This document shows positions 17,780 to 26,659 of a stretch of DNA of 64,000 bases, one piece after another; the stretch's first letter is position 1, and every line of letters starts with the position of its first letter. Below the pieces are notes generated by a model, which worked only from the letters and a program-made list of their open reading frames with translations, had not been told where the DNA came from and ran no database searches. A program made the translations under genes and the position numbers. Where the stretch lies: positions 744,001 through 808,000 of the forward strand of contig JAEPQB010000002.1 of NCBI GenBank assembly GCA_017640725.1, in the 5' to 3' direction. Source of the DNA: Kordiimonadaceae bacterium. GTDB lineage: Bacteria > Pseudomonadota > Alphaproteobacteria > Sphingomonadales > Kordiimonadaceae.

Positions 17780-18916
17780 ATGTCTTTACCTGCCACTTAC
17801 TTGAAAATGACGTCCACCGTATCTGAGGACGCAAAACTAACCATGCAGCTTGAAGAACGTGATATGCCAACACCTGAAGGCACCCAGGTATTGGTGCGCG
17901 TGGAAGCAACACCCATCAACCCATCAGACCAGGGCGTTATGTTCGGCTGGGCCAGTATGGGTGAAGCCACATCATCGGGTGAAGGCGCAAGCACGGTGCT
18001 GACCGCGCCAGTGAGCGAACAAGGCATGCGCGTTATGAAAGCCCGCATGGGCCAAAACCTCTCTGTGGGTAACGAGGGCGCAGGCACCGTCGTGGCTGCT
18101 GGTGACGACGCGTACGCGCAGAGCTTGGTTGGCAAAACGGTCGCCGTGATGAGTGGCACCATGTACGCCGAATACACCTTGGTGGAAGCCGCCATGTGCC
18201 TGCCTTTGAATGAAGGCAATACAGCGCGCGACGGCGCCTCTTCATTCGTGAACCCGCTGACCGCGCTTTCCATGGTGGAAACCATGAAGCTTGAAGGCCA
18301 CACCGCGCTCGTGCACACAGCCGCAGCCTCCAACCTCGGCCAGATGCTGGTACGCATCTGCCAGGATGACGGTGTTGAGCTTGTGAACATTGTGCGCAAG
18401 GACGAGCAGGCTCAGCTCTTGAAGGACATGGGCGCGAAATATGTAGTCAACAGCTCTAGCGACAGCTTCCTGCCAGACCTGATTGATGCTGTGCATGCCA
18501 CAGGGGCAACGCTTGCGTTTGACGCGACCGGCGGCGGCACGCTTGCTTCCTCAATCCTGACGGCAATGGAAGGCGCAGCTGCGCGCACACCCGGCGCTTA
18601 CAGCATCTATGGCTCGATCAAGCACAAGCAGGTTTACCTCTATGGCGGCCTGGACGTATCACCAACAGTACTGACACGCGGCTATGGCATGGCCTGGGGT
18701 GTTGGCGGGTGGCTGTTGCCAAACTTCCTGGCCCGCGTGGGCGACGAAGTCGCGGGCCGCTTGCGCAAGCGTGTAGCGGACGAGCTCACAACAACATTTG
18801 CCAGCAACTATACCGACGAACTCTCGCTCGCCGACGCTTTGGACGCCGCAACAGTGGCGCGCTACTACGCCAAGAAAACCGGTGAGAAGTTCTTGATCTG
18901 CCCAACCAAAGAATAA
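17780..18916 (+). CDS. Zinc-type alcohol dehydrogenase-like / quinone oxidoreductase-family protein
   Basis: A 378-residue MDR-superfamily oxidoreductase. The N-terminal GroES-like domain has VLVRVEATPINPSDQGV and NEGAGTVVAAG. The Rossmann domain follows with HTAAASNLGQMLVRICQDDGVELVNIVRK. The glycine-rich nucleotide loop is written as AAASNLGQ, and the catalytic-zinc cysteine pattern is not obvious, so it is more like the zinc-free quinone reductases. ATG 17780 follows AAGGGGA by 6 nt, which I prefer over ATG 17756. The DUF1697 gene starts 7 nt after its stop, suggesting co-transcription. Confidence 0.87.
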   Translation: MSLPATYLKMTSTVSEDAKLTMQLEERDMPTPEGTQVLVRVEATPINPSDQGVMFGWASMGEATSSGEGASTVLTAPVSEQGMRVMKARMGQNLSVGNEGAGTVVAAGDDAYAQSLVGKTVAVMSGTMYAEYTLVEAAMCLPLNEGNTARDGASSFVNPLTALSMVETMKLEGHTALVHTAAASNLGQMLVRICQDDGVELVNIVRKDEQAQLLKDMGAKYVVNSSSDSFLPDLIDAVHATGATLAFDATGGGTLASSILTAMEGAAARTPGAYSIYGSIKHKQVYLYGGLDVSPTVLTRGYGMAWGVGGWLLPNFLARVGDEVAGRLRKRVADELTTTFASNYTDELSLADALDAATVARYYAKKTGEKFLICPTKE

Positions 18917-18923
18917 CGCAACC

Positions 18924-19454
18924 ATGAACACTTGGGTCGCATTGCTGCGCGGGATCAATGTGGGCGGCAACAATATCCTGCCTATGAAAGACCTGCGCAG
19001 CCTCTTGGACGCCCAGGGGTTCATAGACGTCAAAACCTATATCCAGAGCGGGAACATTGTTTTCCGCTCTGGCTCTGACGATCAATCAGGGCTAACGCGC
19101 CAGATCGAAGACTTGATTGAGCAAGGCTTTGGGTTCCGTCCGCCGGTTTTGCTCTTAAGCCAGGAAACCCTCAATGCTGCGGTCTCGGCGAACCCCTATC
19201 CGGATGGTGATCCAAAAACAGTGCAGTTTTGCTTCCTGTTTGCACCGGCGCCGGGCACTGATATGGATCCGCTTCATGAGCTCGCCGTTCCTTCAGAGGA
19301 ATTCACACTGACGGACAGTGTATTTTACCTGCACGCGCCAGACGGCATTGGTCGCTCCAAGCTTGTGGCCAAAATGGCGCAACATATCCCTACAGAAATG
19401 ACCGTTCGAAATTTGCGCACGGTCCTGAAGTTGCAGGAACTGGCGAACACCTGA
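18924..19454 (+). CDS. DUF1697 family protein
   Basis: A 176-residue protein that matches the DUF1697 pattern at its N-terminus: WVALLRGINVGGNN, then PMKDLRSLL and YIQSGNIVF. The family is small, cytosolic and of unknown function. The gene lies 7 nt after the dehydrogenase gene, so the two are likely one transcript. Confidence 0.9.
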   Translation: MNTWVALLRGINVGGNNILPMKDLRSLLDAQGFIDVKTYIQSGNIVFRSGSDDQSGLTRQIEDLIEQGFGFRPPVLLLSQETLNAAVSANPYPDGDPKTVQFCFLFAPAPGTDMDPLHELAVPSEEFTLTDSVFYLHAPDGIGRSKLVAKMAQHIPTEMTVRNLRTVLKLQELANT

Positions 19455-19548
19455 AGCTCGACAGCCCCGGTAATCTCAACACTATGATTGATTGCATCAG
19501 GCTTTCTTTTGTATCTGTTTATTTTGCATAAAATGTGTCGGGGGAAGT

Positions 19549-20118
19549 ATGACAGCTGCAGATCACAAGGTGGATTATGGTCCGCTGACGAGTTTAATCG
19601 GCAAGTGGGTTGGTGAAACTGGACTTGATGTTGCGCCCGACCATGACTGTGAACCCTGCGAACGAAAATTTATTGATGAACTTACCTTTGTTGGCGTTGG
19701 CCATGTCTCCAACGCGGGAAAACAATCGTTACTTGCTGTCAAATACCACCAATTGGTCAAACATTGCGAAGATCAGAACGTGCTGCACGACCAAATCGGC
19801 CATTGGCTTTATGAGCCCTCCACAGGCATTGTCATGCACTCGCTGACTATTCCGCGCGGTGTGTGCGTATTAGCTGGTGGCACTGCAAAAACCGATGGTG
19901 CCAACGTTGTTTTTGATGTTGAAGCCAACAGAGGCAACGAGACTTTTGGCATTCTGCAATCACCCTTCATGGACCAGAATGCACGCACGGACAGTTTTCA
20001 AATGACCCTCACTGTAACCGGGGATCAACTGACCTATCGCCAATCTACAAAGCTGTTCATTTATGGCAAACAGTTCGACCATGTCGACAGCAGCGAGCTG
20101 CGGCGAGTTCAGAACTAG
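19549..20118 (+). CDS. Heme-binding beta-barrel / FABP-like protein
   Basis: A 189-residue protein whose start (YGPLTSLIGKWVGETG) resembles the LxGxWxGxG opening of nitrobindin-like and other FABP-type ten-stranded barrels. GHWLYEPSTGIVMHSLTIPRG in the middle fits the same fold. If correct, it could bind heme or a lipophilic ligand in the cytoplasm. ATG 19549 directly follows GGGGGAAG; the frame extends to a TTG at 19492 without support. A bidirectional terminator follows. Confidence 0.7.
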   Translation: MTAADHKVDYGPLTSLIGKWVGETGLDVAPDHDCEPCERKFIDELTFVGVGHVSNAGKQSLLAVKYHQLVKHCEDQNVLHDQIGHWLYEPSTGIVMHSLTIPRGVCVLAGGTAKTDGANVVFDVEANRGNETFGILQSPFMDQNARTDSFQMTLTVTGDQLTYRQSTKLFIYGKQFDHVDSSELRRVQN

Positions 20119-20123
20119 CAAAC

Positions 20124-20152
20124 AAAAAAAGCCGGGAACAAACCCGGCTTTT
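20124..20152. terminator. Bidirectional intrinsic terminator
   Basis: AGCCGGG-AACAAA-CCCGGCT followed by TTT on the plus strand, and preceded by A6-7, which gives a T-run on the minus strand. It lies between the convergent genes ending at 20118 and 20173. Confidence 0.88.
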
Positions 20153-20172
20153 CACGATTATGAGCTTGCGCT

Positions 20173-20448
20173 TTATTCGCCGCCGTCGAACTCAACTTCT
20201 GGCGAACCGTTGGTGCGGCAGCCATAGGCCATACCAAGGCCTTCATCTTTTCTGTTGATGACAAAGCTTGATGTGCCTTCGGGGCAGCTGAATCCATCGC
20301 GGTCGCCATTAGGCAGGGTTACTGTGACCCGGTCCTGGCCATAGTCGCGGTTGTTGTAACGGCTAACACCGTCATCCGTAACGCTAATGGAACAAGCGCC
20401 AAGCGTGAAGGCTGCGGCAGTCGCAAGTGTGACGTGAAATGCTTTCAT
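20173..20448 (-). CDS. Small putative lipoprotein
   Basis: A 91-residue protein with an N-terminal hydrophobic stretch and a lipobox-like TLGAC, so Cys19 is the probable lipidation site. The mature part is short and polar, with NNRDYGQDRVTVTLPNGD and two further cysteines in FSCPEG and YGCRTNG that could form a disulfide in the periplasm. I do not recognise the family. It is divergent from the monooxygenase gene at 20554. Confidence 0.78.
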   Translation of the reverse strand: MKAFHVTLATAAAFTLGACSISVTDDGVSRYNNRDYGQDRVTVTLPNGDRDGFSCPEGTSSFVINRKDEGLGMAYGCRTNGSPEVEFDGGE

Positions 20449-20553
20449 GGATCGTATCCTCTTTGTGTCGTTGAGTGGTTTTTTGTTTATGGCTTTGGTG
20501 TAATGTCAGGGCTCGCGGAATTCAAGAGCAATTCATTCAGTGGAGGGGAAATC

Positions 20554-20844
20554 ATGATTGTTGTTGAAGGCACCATCAAAGTGGCTGACCTCGAAAAGGC
20601 ACGCCCCCATATGGAAACCATGATTACAAAAAGCCGCGCTGAAGCGGGTTGCATCGCTTATGCCTATGCGGTTGATGTGCTTGACCGCAACACTGTGCAT
20701 GTCAGCGAGCGTTGGGAAAGCCGCGCTGCGCTTGGGGCGCACGTCAACTCCGCACATCTCGCTGAATGGCGTCAATGCTGGGATGAGGCAGGCATCACGG
20801 ACAAATCGCTACGCCTCTACGAGGCAGAACCAGAGGACTTCTGA
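20554..20844 (+). CDS. Antibiotic biosynthesis monooxygenase (ABM)-domain protein
   Basis: A 96-residue ferredoxin-like-fold protein of the ABM/YgiN type. Its layout is typical: IVVEGTIKV, then a helix, AEAGCIAYAYAVD, then VHVSERWESRAALGAHVNSAHLAEW. Family members oxidise quinols or other small aromatics without a cofactor, and many act in electrophile or quinone stress. GTGGAGGGG precedes the ATG at 20554. The gene converges on the TonB-dependent receptor gene, 15 nt away. Confidence 0.9.
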   Translation: MIVVEGTIKVADLEKARPHMETMITKSRAEAGCIAYAYAVDVLDRNTVHVSERWESRAALGAHVNSAHLAEWRQCWDEAGITDKSLRLYEAEPEDF

Positions 20845-20859
20845 CTTGAGCGAGCTTCG

Positions 20860-22902
20860 TTAGAAACTCGCTTCAAACCCCACGCGCACAAAACGGCGCT
20901 GTGCCACAGTCTCAAGCCCGGCCGCGGTGACCGCAGACACAACCTTCACGTCAAACAGGTTTTCCACATTGGCGGTCAGGCGGATACCGTCGCGCACATC
21001 AAACCCAGCCGCCGCATTGAATGTAAATATGTCATCCAGCCGCCGGGTGTTCAGGTCATCATCAAACTGCTCGCCCGCATAGCGCGCTTCAATACGCCAG
21101 AACCCTTTGTCGAAAGACTGGGTGGCGCTTGCGGTTGCAGCATGGCGCGGCGTTTGAACCGGGCGGTTACCCACAAGCGCGGGATTATCGTCAAAGCGGG
21201 TAATGCGCGCACGGGAATAAAGATAGTTGCCCTCAAGCGTCAGGCTTTCATCAAGCTCGATACGGCCCGCCAGTTCAATGCCGTCCACCGTTGTGCGGTC
21301 GATGTTAGCGCGCTGTCTCAGCACGCCGCCCGGCGGCACAAAACCACCCAGCGGGAAGAAGCCCGGGCCAAAGCCGATCGTCACGTTGCCCACCGCATCA
21401 TGGAACCAGTTGCGGAAGTAAGTCACGCTCGCGCTCACGGTATTCAGCGGCTGATAATCAAAACCTGCCTCAATGCCATACAGGCTCTCTGGGCTGAGGT
21501 TCGGGTTCGCTTCCGTGATGTCATTCACAACCCGGAACGGGCGGTAGTATTCATTCAGCGTGGGCAGGCGCCAGCTTTTGAAGGCGGCACTGCGGAAGGT
21601 GATGGCACCCGTCAGGTTGCGCTCAAAGCCAATACGGCCGCTGCCGATCCAGTCGCTGCGGTTCGGCACTACGTCTTCGCGCACAGAAGAACCATCTTCC
21701 AGGCTGGTCTCGACCCGCTCGCCATTGAAGGTGCGCCAGCGATCGAGGCGCACGGTGGCAGAGAGCTCGCCCCAGTCGCCGCTTGTCGCATACTCGCCGT
21801 AGCCACCAATGATCCATTGGTCACCACCTGCCCGGCGCTGGCGTGTGAAGCCCGCGCCCAGGTTGCGGAAGCGCTCGTTGGTTTCGCCGCTCATACGGCG
21901 GCCATCCAGGCCAAATTCAAATTCGCCCACTTGCACACGCGCGAGGAAGCCTGCACCCCATGCGGGCACATCGAACTGGTCAAGGACCGCGCGCTCCGTC
22001 GTGCGCTCATCGCGCGCAGACGCAAACACATTGGCAAAGTCACGGTCGCGGAAATAGGCGGTTAGCTCATACTTCGCACCGTTTGACGGTTCATGCAGCA
22101 AGCGGAGCGAAAGGTCGTAACCATCGGTTTCATTAAGCGCGAGCGAAAAGCCATTCACCCGGTCTTCGCCGTAAAAGCGCGCCCGCGCGGTCAGGCTGGT
22201 ATCAGCGGAAAACTTGTGTTTGTAAGACCCCCCAACGGAATAAGCTTCACTGGCGGCACGCGCATCAACGGCACCCCGGTCGGCTTCCGCCAGCAGGAAA
22301 TCGCCGTCGGTTTCAAAATAGCCACCTTCAACAGTGAAATCACCGTGAGGGGCGTAGAAAACGGCACTGCCGTCAACCGCGAAGGTGTCGTCCGACCCGT
22401 AAAAAGCGGACACAGAATTCTGAGGGTCGGTTGAAAGGTCAACCGCGCCTGCGAGTGCCTGCGCGCCATACGCACCGGGTGAACCACCACGGCGCACGCG
22501 CGCATTGGCGATCGATACGCCTTGATAGCCAGACCAGTAAATCCAGCCGCCAAACGGGTCGTTTTGCGGGATACCGTCGAGGGTTACCAGCGTGCGCCCC
22601 GCTGCATTGGCGCCCACGCCGCGCATGGTCAGTCCCTGCGTTGTCGGGTGCGCCGTAAAGCTGTTGGCACGGCGAAACAGGCCAAGGCCCGGCACGCTGC
22701 CAAGTGCGCTATCAAGCCGGAAGGTGGCTTGCTCGCGTACGTCCACATCCACGATTGACTGCGCTACAACCCGCACTGGTAGGCGGTCGCCGGTGATGCT
22801 GATTTCTTCGATATCTGCTTGAGTATCCTGCGCGCTAGCGGCGGGATTTAACGTCGTCAGCAGTGACAGGACCGCCGTTGTTTTCAAAATTGGTTCGTAC
22901 AT
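20860..22902 (-). CDS. TonB-dependent outer-membrane receptor (candidate PQQ receptor)
   Basis: A 680-residue receptor with a signal peptide ending near AASAQ and a TonB-box-like IEEISITGD. The plug domain has SVPGLGLFRRANSF, GLTMRGVGANAAGRTLVTLDGIPQNDPFG and GAYGAQALAGAVDL. It is followed by a 22-strand-type barrel ending in RRFVRVGFEASF with the C-terminal Phe. It is the third gene of an operon behind a PQQ-dependent dehydrogenase and a cytochrome c. The start codon lies 68 nt inside the cytochrome gene, implying translational coupling. Context suggests import of PQQ or of the oxidised substrate, which is inference. Confidence 0.93.
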   Translation of the reverse strand: MYEPILKTTAVLSLLTTLNPAASAQDTQADIEEISITGDRLPVRVVAQSIVDVDVREQATFRLDSALGSVPGLGLFRRANSFTAHPTTQGLTMRGVGANAAGRTLVTLDGIPQNDPFGGWIYWSGYQGVSIANARVRRGGSPGAYGAQALAGAVDLSTDPQNSVSAFYGSDDTFAVDGSAVFYAPHGDFTVEGGYFETDGDFLLAEADRGAVDARAASEAYSVGGSYKHKFSADTSLTARARFYGEDRVNGFSLALNETDGYDLSLRLLHEPSNGAKYELTAYFRDRDFANVFASARDERTTERAVLDQFDVPAWGAGFLARVQVGEFEFGLDGRRMSGETNERFRNLGAGFTRQRRAGGDQWIIGGYGEYATSGDWGELSATVRLDRWRTFNGERVETSLEDGSSVREDVVPNRSDWIGSGRIGFERNLTGAITFRSAAFKSWRLPTLNEYYRPFRVVNDITEANPNLSPESLYGIEAGFDYQPLNTVSASVTYFRNWFHDAVGNVTIGFGPGFFPLGGFVPPGGVLRQRANIDRTTVDGIELAGRIELDESLTLEGNYLYSRARITRFDDNPALVGNRPVQTPRHAATASATQSFDKGFWRIEARYAGEQFDDDLNTRRLDDIFTFNAAAGFDVRDGIRLTANVENLFDVKVVSAVTAAGLETVAQRRFVRVGFEASF

Positions 22903-23215
22903 ATGTCGCTATCGCTGCTATTTCTTCGTTGCTCAGGAAATCAAATCCCGGCATTTCGTTTGAGTATTCGCCCTGCCCCGCACCCGGTGCTTTGCTGCCG
23001 AGCATGATCATGTCAATCACGCCGCCTTTAGGGCCATTGGCGCGCGGGCGTGCAAAAAGCTCGGGCTGCATGAAAGGAACGCCGCCGCCATCATATTGAT
23101 GGCACACGGCGCAATGTGCTTCATAACCGGCTTTGCCCGGATTGTCTTGGCTTAGGCTTGGGCCTGCTGCAGCGGCAGCCAACGCTGCAGCTGCAACCAA
23201 ATTAGTTACCTTCAT
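22835..23215 (-). CDS. Periplasmic c-type cytochrome
   Basis: A 126-residue class I cytochrome c with a signal peptide and one heme site, C35-A-V-C-H39. The probable axial Met lies in NEMPGFDFLS, and the C-terminal helix is EIAAIATYVRTNF. It would take electrons from the PQQ dehydrogenase encoded just upstream, whose 3' end it overlaps by 14 nt, and pass them to the respiratory chain. Confidence 0.93.
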   Translation of the reverse strand: MKVTNLVAAAALAAAAAGPSLSQDNPGKAGYEAHCAVCHQYDGGGVPFMQPELFARPRANGPKGGVIDMIMLGSKAPGAGQGEYSNEMPGFDFLSNEEIAAIATYVRTNFENNGGPVTADDVKSRR

Positions 23216-24488
23216 ACGTCACTTTCCAAACGCGCCCGCCTGACATCAGGCTAGAGATGTAAATGGCGCCGTCCGGTCCTTCGGCAAGGCCCATTGGGCG
23301 ATGTTTTGCATTCCTGGGGCTCATAACTGGGTCCGGGCCTGCAAAACCATTGGCGAATGTGACCCAATCACCAGAAACGTTCCCGTCAGCGTCCAGCGGC
23401 ACATACACGACGCGGTAGCCCTGCTGCGGCAGCGGCGCGCGGTTCCAAGACCCATGGAAGGCGATGAATGCACCCTTCTGGTAGGCCTCCGGCATCGCGT
23501 CCCCGTTCAGGAACAGCATGTCGTTGGGTGCCCAGTGCCCCGGGAAACCAACAAGCGGTGTTTCACCCTCATTAGACTCTGTTTTACCATCGCCGCCATA
23601 TTCCGGCATCACCATGCGCTTGCCTTGCTCATGGTCATAATAGCTGTAGGGCCAGCCCGCATCATAACCGTCTGACAGGCGGTGGAATTCCTCGGATGGC
23701 AGCTCTGCGCTTTGCTCGTTGGTGAACATTTCAGGGAAGAAACTTGCGAATTGGTCACGGCCATGCTGCGCCATATAAAGCGCATCAGCATGCGGGTTCC
23801 ACGCCATTGCAAGGCCGTTCCTGATGCCCGTTGAATAGCGGTGACCGTCTGCCATCTGGTCCTGATTTGGTTTCGCCGCATCAAATCGCCAGATGCCCGC
23901 ATACTTTTCGAGCAATGGACAAGGGCGCATACCGGGCGAGCCTTTTTTGCGCATTTCCCGCATGCAGGCGTTCGAGGGCGCACCCACATTCACATAGAGA
24001 TTGCCGCTCTCATCAAAATCGATGTTTTTGGAGGCATGCTGAGTTTCTGGCACAAAGCCTTCTGCAATGATCGTGGCGTCGCCTTCCGGTGCGCCAGCAG
24101 CGGGGAGTGGCCAGCGCATCACCGCGACATCTGTGGAGTAATAAAGGTGGCCATCATGCACAGCCACACCTGTGCCCTGCATACCGGCTGCGAAATATTC
24201 GCGGTTGTCAGCGACGCCGTCACCGTCACTGTCATTCAATGCAACAGCCCCGTTGCCGTCCACCGGGCGGCGCAGCGCTACATAAACCCAGCCATTTTCG
24301 GCGGCGAAAATATGGCGTGCCTGGCCAATTTCATCAGCAAAAACAGTAGCTTTGAAGCCTGCAGGTAGGCTGATGCCAGTTGCTGGATCAACCGGTGCGT
24401 CTTCAGCCAGTCCGATGGTGGAGGCGGCATTTGCACCACCTGCGATGGATGCAATCAGAAGGCCTGCACCAAAAATATTTGCTTTCAT
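23202..24488 (-). CDS. PQQ-dependent sugar/sorbosone dehydrogenase-like protein
   Basis: A 428-residue secreted protein, with a signal peptide ending near GGANA, of the six-bladed soluble glucose/sorbosone dehydrogenase family. Diagnostic stretches are ENGWVYVALRRP, STGIRNGLAMAWNP, MAQHGRDQ, GYDAGWPYSYYD and FIAFHGSWNR. Members oxidise sugars or aldoses in the periplasm with pyrroloquinoline quinone and calcium. The start at 24488 follows GGGAGGGAG. It is the first gene of the operon with cytochrome c and the TonB receptor. No pqq biosynthesis gene lies in this window. Confidence 0.9.
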   Translation of the reverse strand: MKANIFGAGLLIASIAGGANAASTIGLAEDAPVDPATGISLPAGFKATVFADEIGQARHIFAAENGWVYVALRRPVDGNGAVALNDSDGDGVADNREYFAAGMQGTGVAVHDGHLYYSTDVAVMRWPLPAAGAPEGDATIIAEGFVPETQHASKNIDFDESGNLYVNVGAPSNACMREMRKKGSPGMRPCPLLEKYAGIWRFDAAKPNQDQMADGHRYSTGIRNGLAMAWNPHADALYMAQHGRDQFASFFPEMFTNEQSAELPSEEFHRLSDGYDAGWPYSYYDHEQGKRMVMPEYGGDGKTESNEGETPLVGFPGHWAPNDMLFLNGDAMPEAYQKGAFIAFHGSWNRAPLPQQGYRVVYVPLDADGNVSGDWVTFANGFAGPDPVMSPRNAKHRPMGLAEGPDGAIYISSLMSGGRVWKVTYEGN

Positions 24489-24638
24489 GCCTTTTCTCCC
24501 TCCCAAAAAGGACCCATGTTGGCGGTAGCTATAGCCGTTCGCGGGTTTGATGTGAAACACAATAAAATGTGATTTGCGCCCACGCACGCCAAAAGTCAAT
24601 TCGACAAAACTGTAGACCTGTCTTCGAAAGTGAACTCT

Positions 24639-25250
24639 ATGGATACGCCCACATTCAACATGCCTAACACCGCCACCTATGACCTGCTGATGAACCGCCG
24701 GTCTGTGAAGGCGAAGGACATGGAAGGCCCGGGCCCCAACCGGGAGGTTATGGAGAAGATTTTGCGCGCCGGCATGCGCGTGCCGGACCATGGCAAGCTT
24801 GCGCCCTGGCGGTTTGTGGTGCTTGAGGGCGCAGCGCGCGAAAAGCTGGGTGACGCGATCGCCAAAGCGCTCGTCGAAGAACAGGAAACCAGCGAAAAAA
24901 TCGCTGATAAAATGAAGGGCTATGCCACACAGGGCCCGGTGCTGGTGGTAGCGATCTACAGCCCCAATGACAGCCGACCGATCCCGGAGTGGGAGCAGCA
25001 GCTATCCACGGGTGCCGCCTGTCAAAATATGCTGATTGCAGCCACCGCGCTCGGTTATGCCGTTCAGTGGCTTACCGGCTGGGGCAGCTATAGCCCCAGT
25101 GTGCGCGCCGACTTGCAGATGAGTGAGCAAGAGCGTATCGCAGGCTTCCTTTTCTTTGGACACCACGGCGAATGCTATACGGCAGAGCGCCCGCGCCCAA
25201 ATTTTGAAGACCATGTAACATGGGGTTGGCCCGCAGATGCTGCTGAGTAA
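24639..25250 (+). CDS. Nitroreductase-family protein
   Basis: A 203-residue FMN-dependent nitroreductase-fold enzyme. The N-terminal RRSVKAKDM and RVPDHGKLAPWRFVVLEG follow the family's RRSxR / PSxxNxQPW pattern, and the C-terminus contains GFLFFGHHGE. It is NAD(P)H-dependent and presumably cytosolic; the physiological substrate is unknown. The start is ATG 24639; a GTG lies three codons upstream. Its 3' end overlaps selO by 14 nt, suggesting a shared transcript. Confidence 0.9.
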   Translation: MDTPTFNMPNTATYDLLMNRRSVKAKDMEGPGPNREVMEKILRAGMRVPDHGKLAPWRFVVLEGAAREKLGDAIAKALVEEQETSEKIADKMKGYATQGPVLVVAIYSPNDSRPIPEWEQQLSTGAACQNMLIAATALGYAVQWLTGWGSYSPSVRADLQMSEQERIAGFLFFGHHGECYTAERPRPNFEDHVTWGWPADAAE

Positions 25251-26652
25251 ATCATACCAACCAAAATCCACGTTTCTGGAACTTGGTGACGGATTCGCCG
25301 ACCCGGTGAAGGCTGCAGACTTTCCTGAAACCATAATTCGGTACCGGAATGACCGCGCGGCAAAGTCGGTTGGCCTTGATGGCCTGACGGACGAAGAATG
25401 GGTCAAGCATTTTGGCAGGTTTGAACAGCTGCCCGGTACGCTCGCGGAACCGCTGGCACAGCGCTATCACGGCCACCAGTTCAGGCACTATAACCCCGAG
25501 ATCGGTGACGGGCGCGGCTTCCTTTTTGCGCAGATGCAAGACGATGAGGGCCGTTTGATGGACCTGGGTACCAAAGGCAGCGGCACCACACCCTATTCAC
25601 GCTCTGGCGACGGGCGGCTGACGCTGAAGGGCGGCGTGCGCGAAATTATGGCGACAGAGATGTTGGAGGCGCTCGGTGTCAATACGTCCAAGACGTTCTC
25701 GATTATTGAGACCGGCGAAAACCTGCACCGGGGTGATGAGCCTTCGCCCACGCGCTCGGCGGTAATGGTGCGGCTCAATCACGGCCACATTCGTATCGGC
25801 ACTTTCCAGCGTCACGCCTTTTATTCGGATACCGAACGACTGGAAAAGCTCGTTGATTATTGCCTGACGCATTATTGCGGCGAAACACCCACCGGCAGCG
25901 CGCAGGACCGGGCGCTCAAGTTCCTCTCGCTGGTTGCCGAAAAGGTCGCCATTCAGGGCGCGGAATTGATGGCCGCCGGGTTTGTGCACGGCGTTCTGAA
26001 CACCGACAATATCAACATCACGGGCGAGGTGTTCGACTTTGGCCCCTGGCGTTTCCTGCCCACGATGGACCTGGCGTTCACAGCGGCCTACTTCGATGAA
26101 ACCGGGCTTTATGCCTTTGGCCGCCAACCCGACGCGCTGCATTGGAATGTGTATCAGCTTGGCGGTGCGCTTGCGGACATTTGCGAAGAAAACGAGCTTA
26201 AAAAAGCACTCGGTGACTTCCCGCGCATTTACCTGGATGCGATCCGCGAAAAGCTACTCAAGCGGCTTGGTGTGAAGCCCAAGGGCGATACGCCGGACGA
26301 CGAACTGCTGACGCACGTGAACGAATTTATGGCGAAGGAAAATTTCCCTTATGAGCGTTTTTTCTTCGATTGGTACGGTGGCGGCGCAAGCGCGGAGCGC
26401 GCGCTGGCAGCCCCAGACGCGCACCGGTATGGCAAAGAAAGTTACGGCAAGTTTTTCGACCTGCTGAAAACCTATGAGCCAAGCAACCCGCAAGCGCTCA
26501 ATACCAGTTATTTCCTCGGCGAAGGCCCGGAAACCCTGCTGATTGACGAGGTTGAAGACCTGTGGGCGCCGATCGCGGAGAAGGACGACTGGTCGCCCTT
26601 CTACAATAAAATTAACCGCATTCGCGAAATGGGCGCAGCACTAAAAATCTAA
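25237..26652 (+). CDS. selO: Protein adenylyltransferase SelO (YdiU/UPF0061)
   Basis: A 471-residue pseudokinase-fold enzyme that AMPylates proteins under oxidative stress in characterised homologues. Visible signatures are LAQRYHGHQF, GDGRGFLFAQ, DLGTKGSGTTPYSR, GDGRLTLKGGVREI, RVRLNHG-like RLNHGHIRIGTFQ, GVLNTDNINITG and DFGPWRF. The C-terminal Sec/Cys-containing tail of eukaryotic SelO is absent, as in many bacteria. Its last codons (E-M-G-A-A-L-K-I-stop) coincide with the left copy of a 14-nt repeat, and a second in-frame E-M-G-A-A-L-T-A-stop lies about 1 kb downstream at 27666. The gene therefore appears to have been the insertion site of the following cassette. Confidence 0.95.
   Translation: MLLSKSYQPKSTFLELGDGFADPVKAADFPETIIRYRNDRAAKSVGLDGLTDEEWVKHFGRFEQLPGTLAEPLAQRYHGHQFRHYNPEIGDGRGFLFAQMQDDEGRLMDLGTKGSGTTPYSRSGDGRLTLKGGVREIMATEMLEALGVNTSKTFSIIETGENLHRGDEPSPTRSAVMVRLNHGHIRIGTFQRHAFYSDTERLEKLVDYCLTHYCGETPTGSAQDRALKFLSLVAEKVAIQGAELMAAGFVHGVLNTDNINITGEVFDFGPWRFLPTMDLAFTAAYFDETGLYAFGRQPDALHWNVYQLGGALADICEENELKKALGDFPRIYLDAIREKLLKRLGVKPKGDTPDDELLTHVNEFMAKENFPYERFFFDWYGGGASAERALAAPDAHRYGKESYGKFFDLLKTYEPSNPQALNTSYFLGEGPETLLIDEVEDLWAPIAEKDDWSPFYNKINRIREMGAALKI
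26626..26639 (+). repeat. 14-nt direct repeat, left (attL-like), selO 3' end
   Basis: GAAATGGGCGCAGC, within the last codons of selO. Identical to 27666-27679. Confidence 0.85.
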
Positions 26653-26659
26653 TTCGCAA

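Noticed and set aside
21142-22065. A 307-codon plus-strand open frame
   Set aside because: Antisense to the TonB-dependent receptor; alanine/arginine-rich shadow in high-GC sequence.
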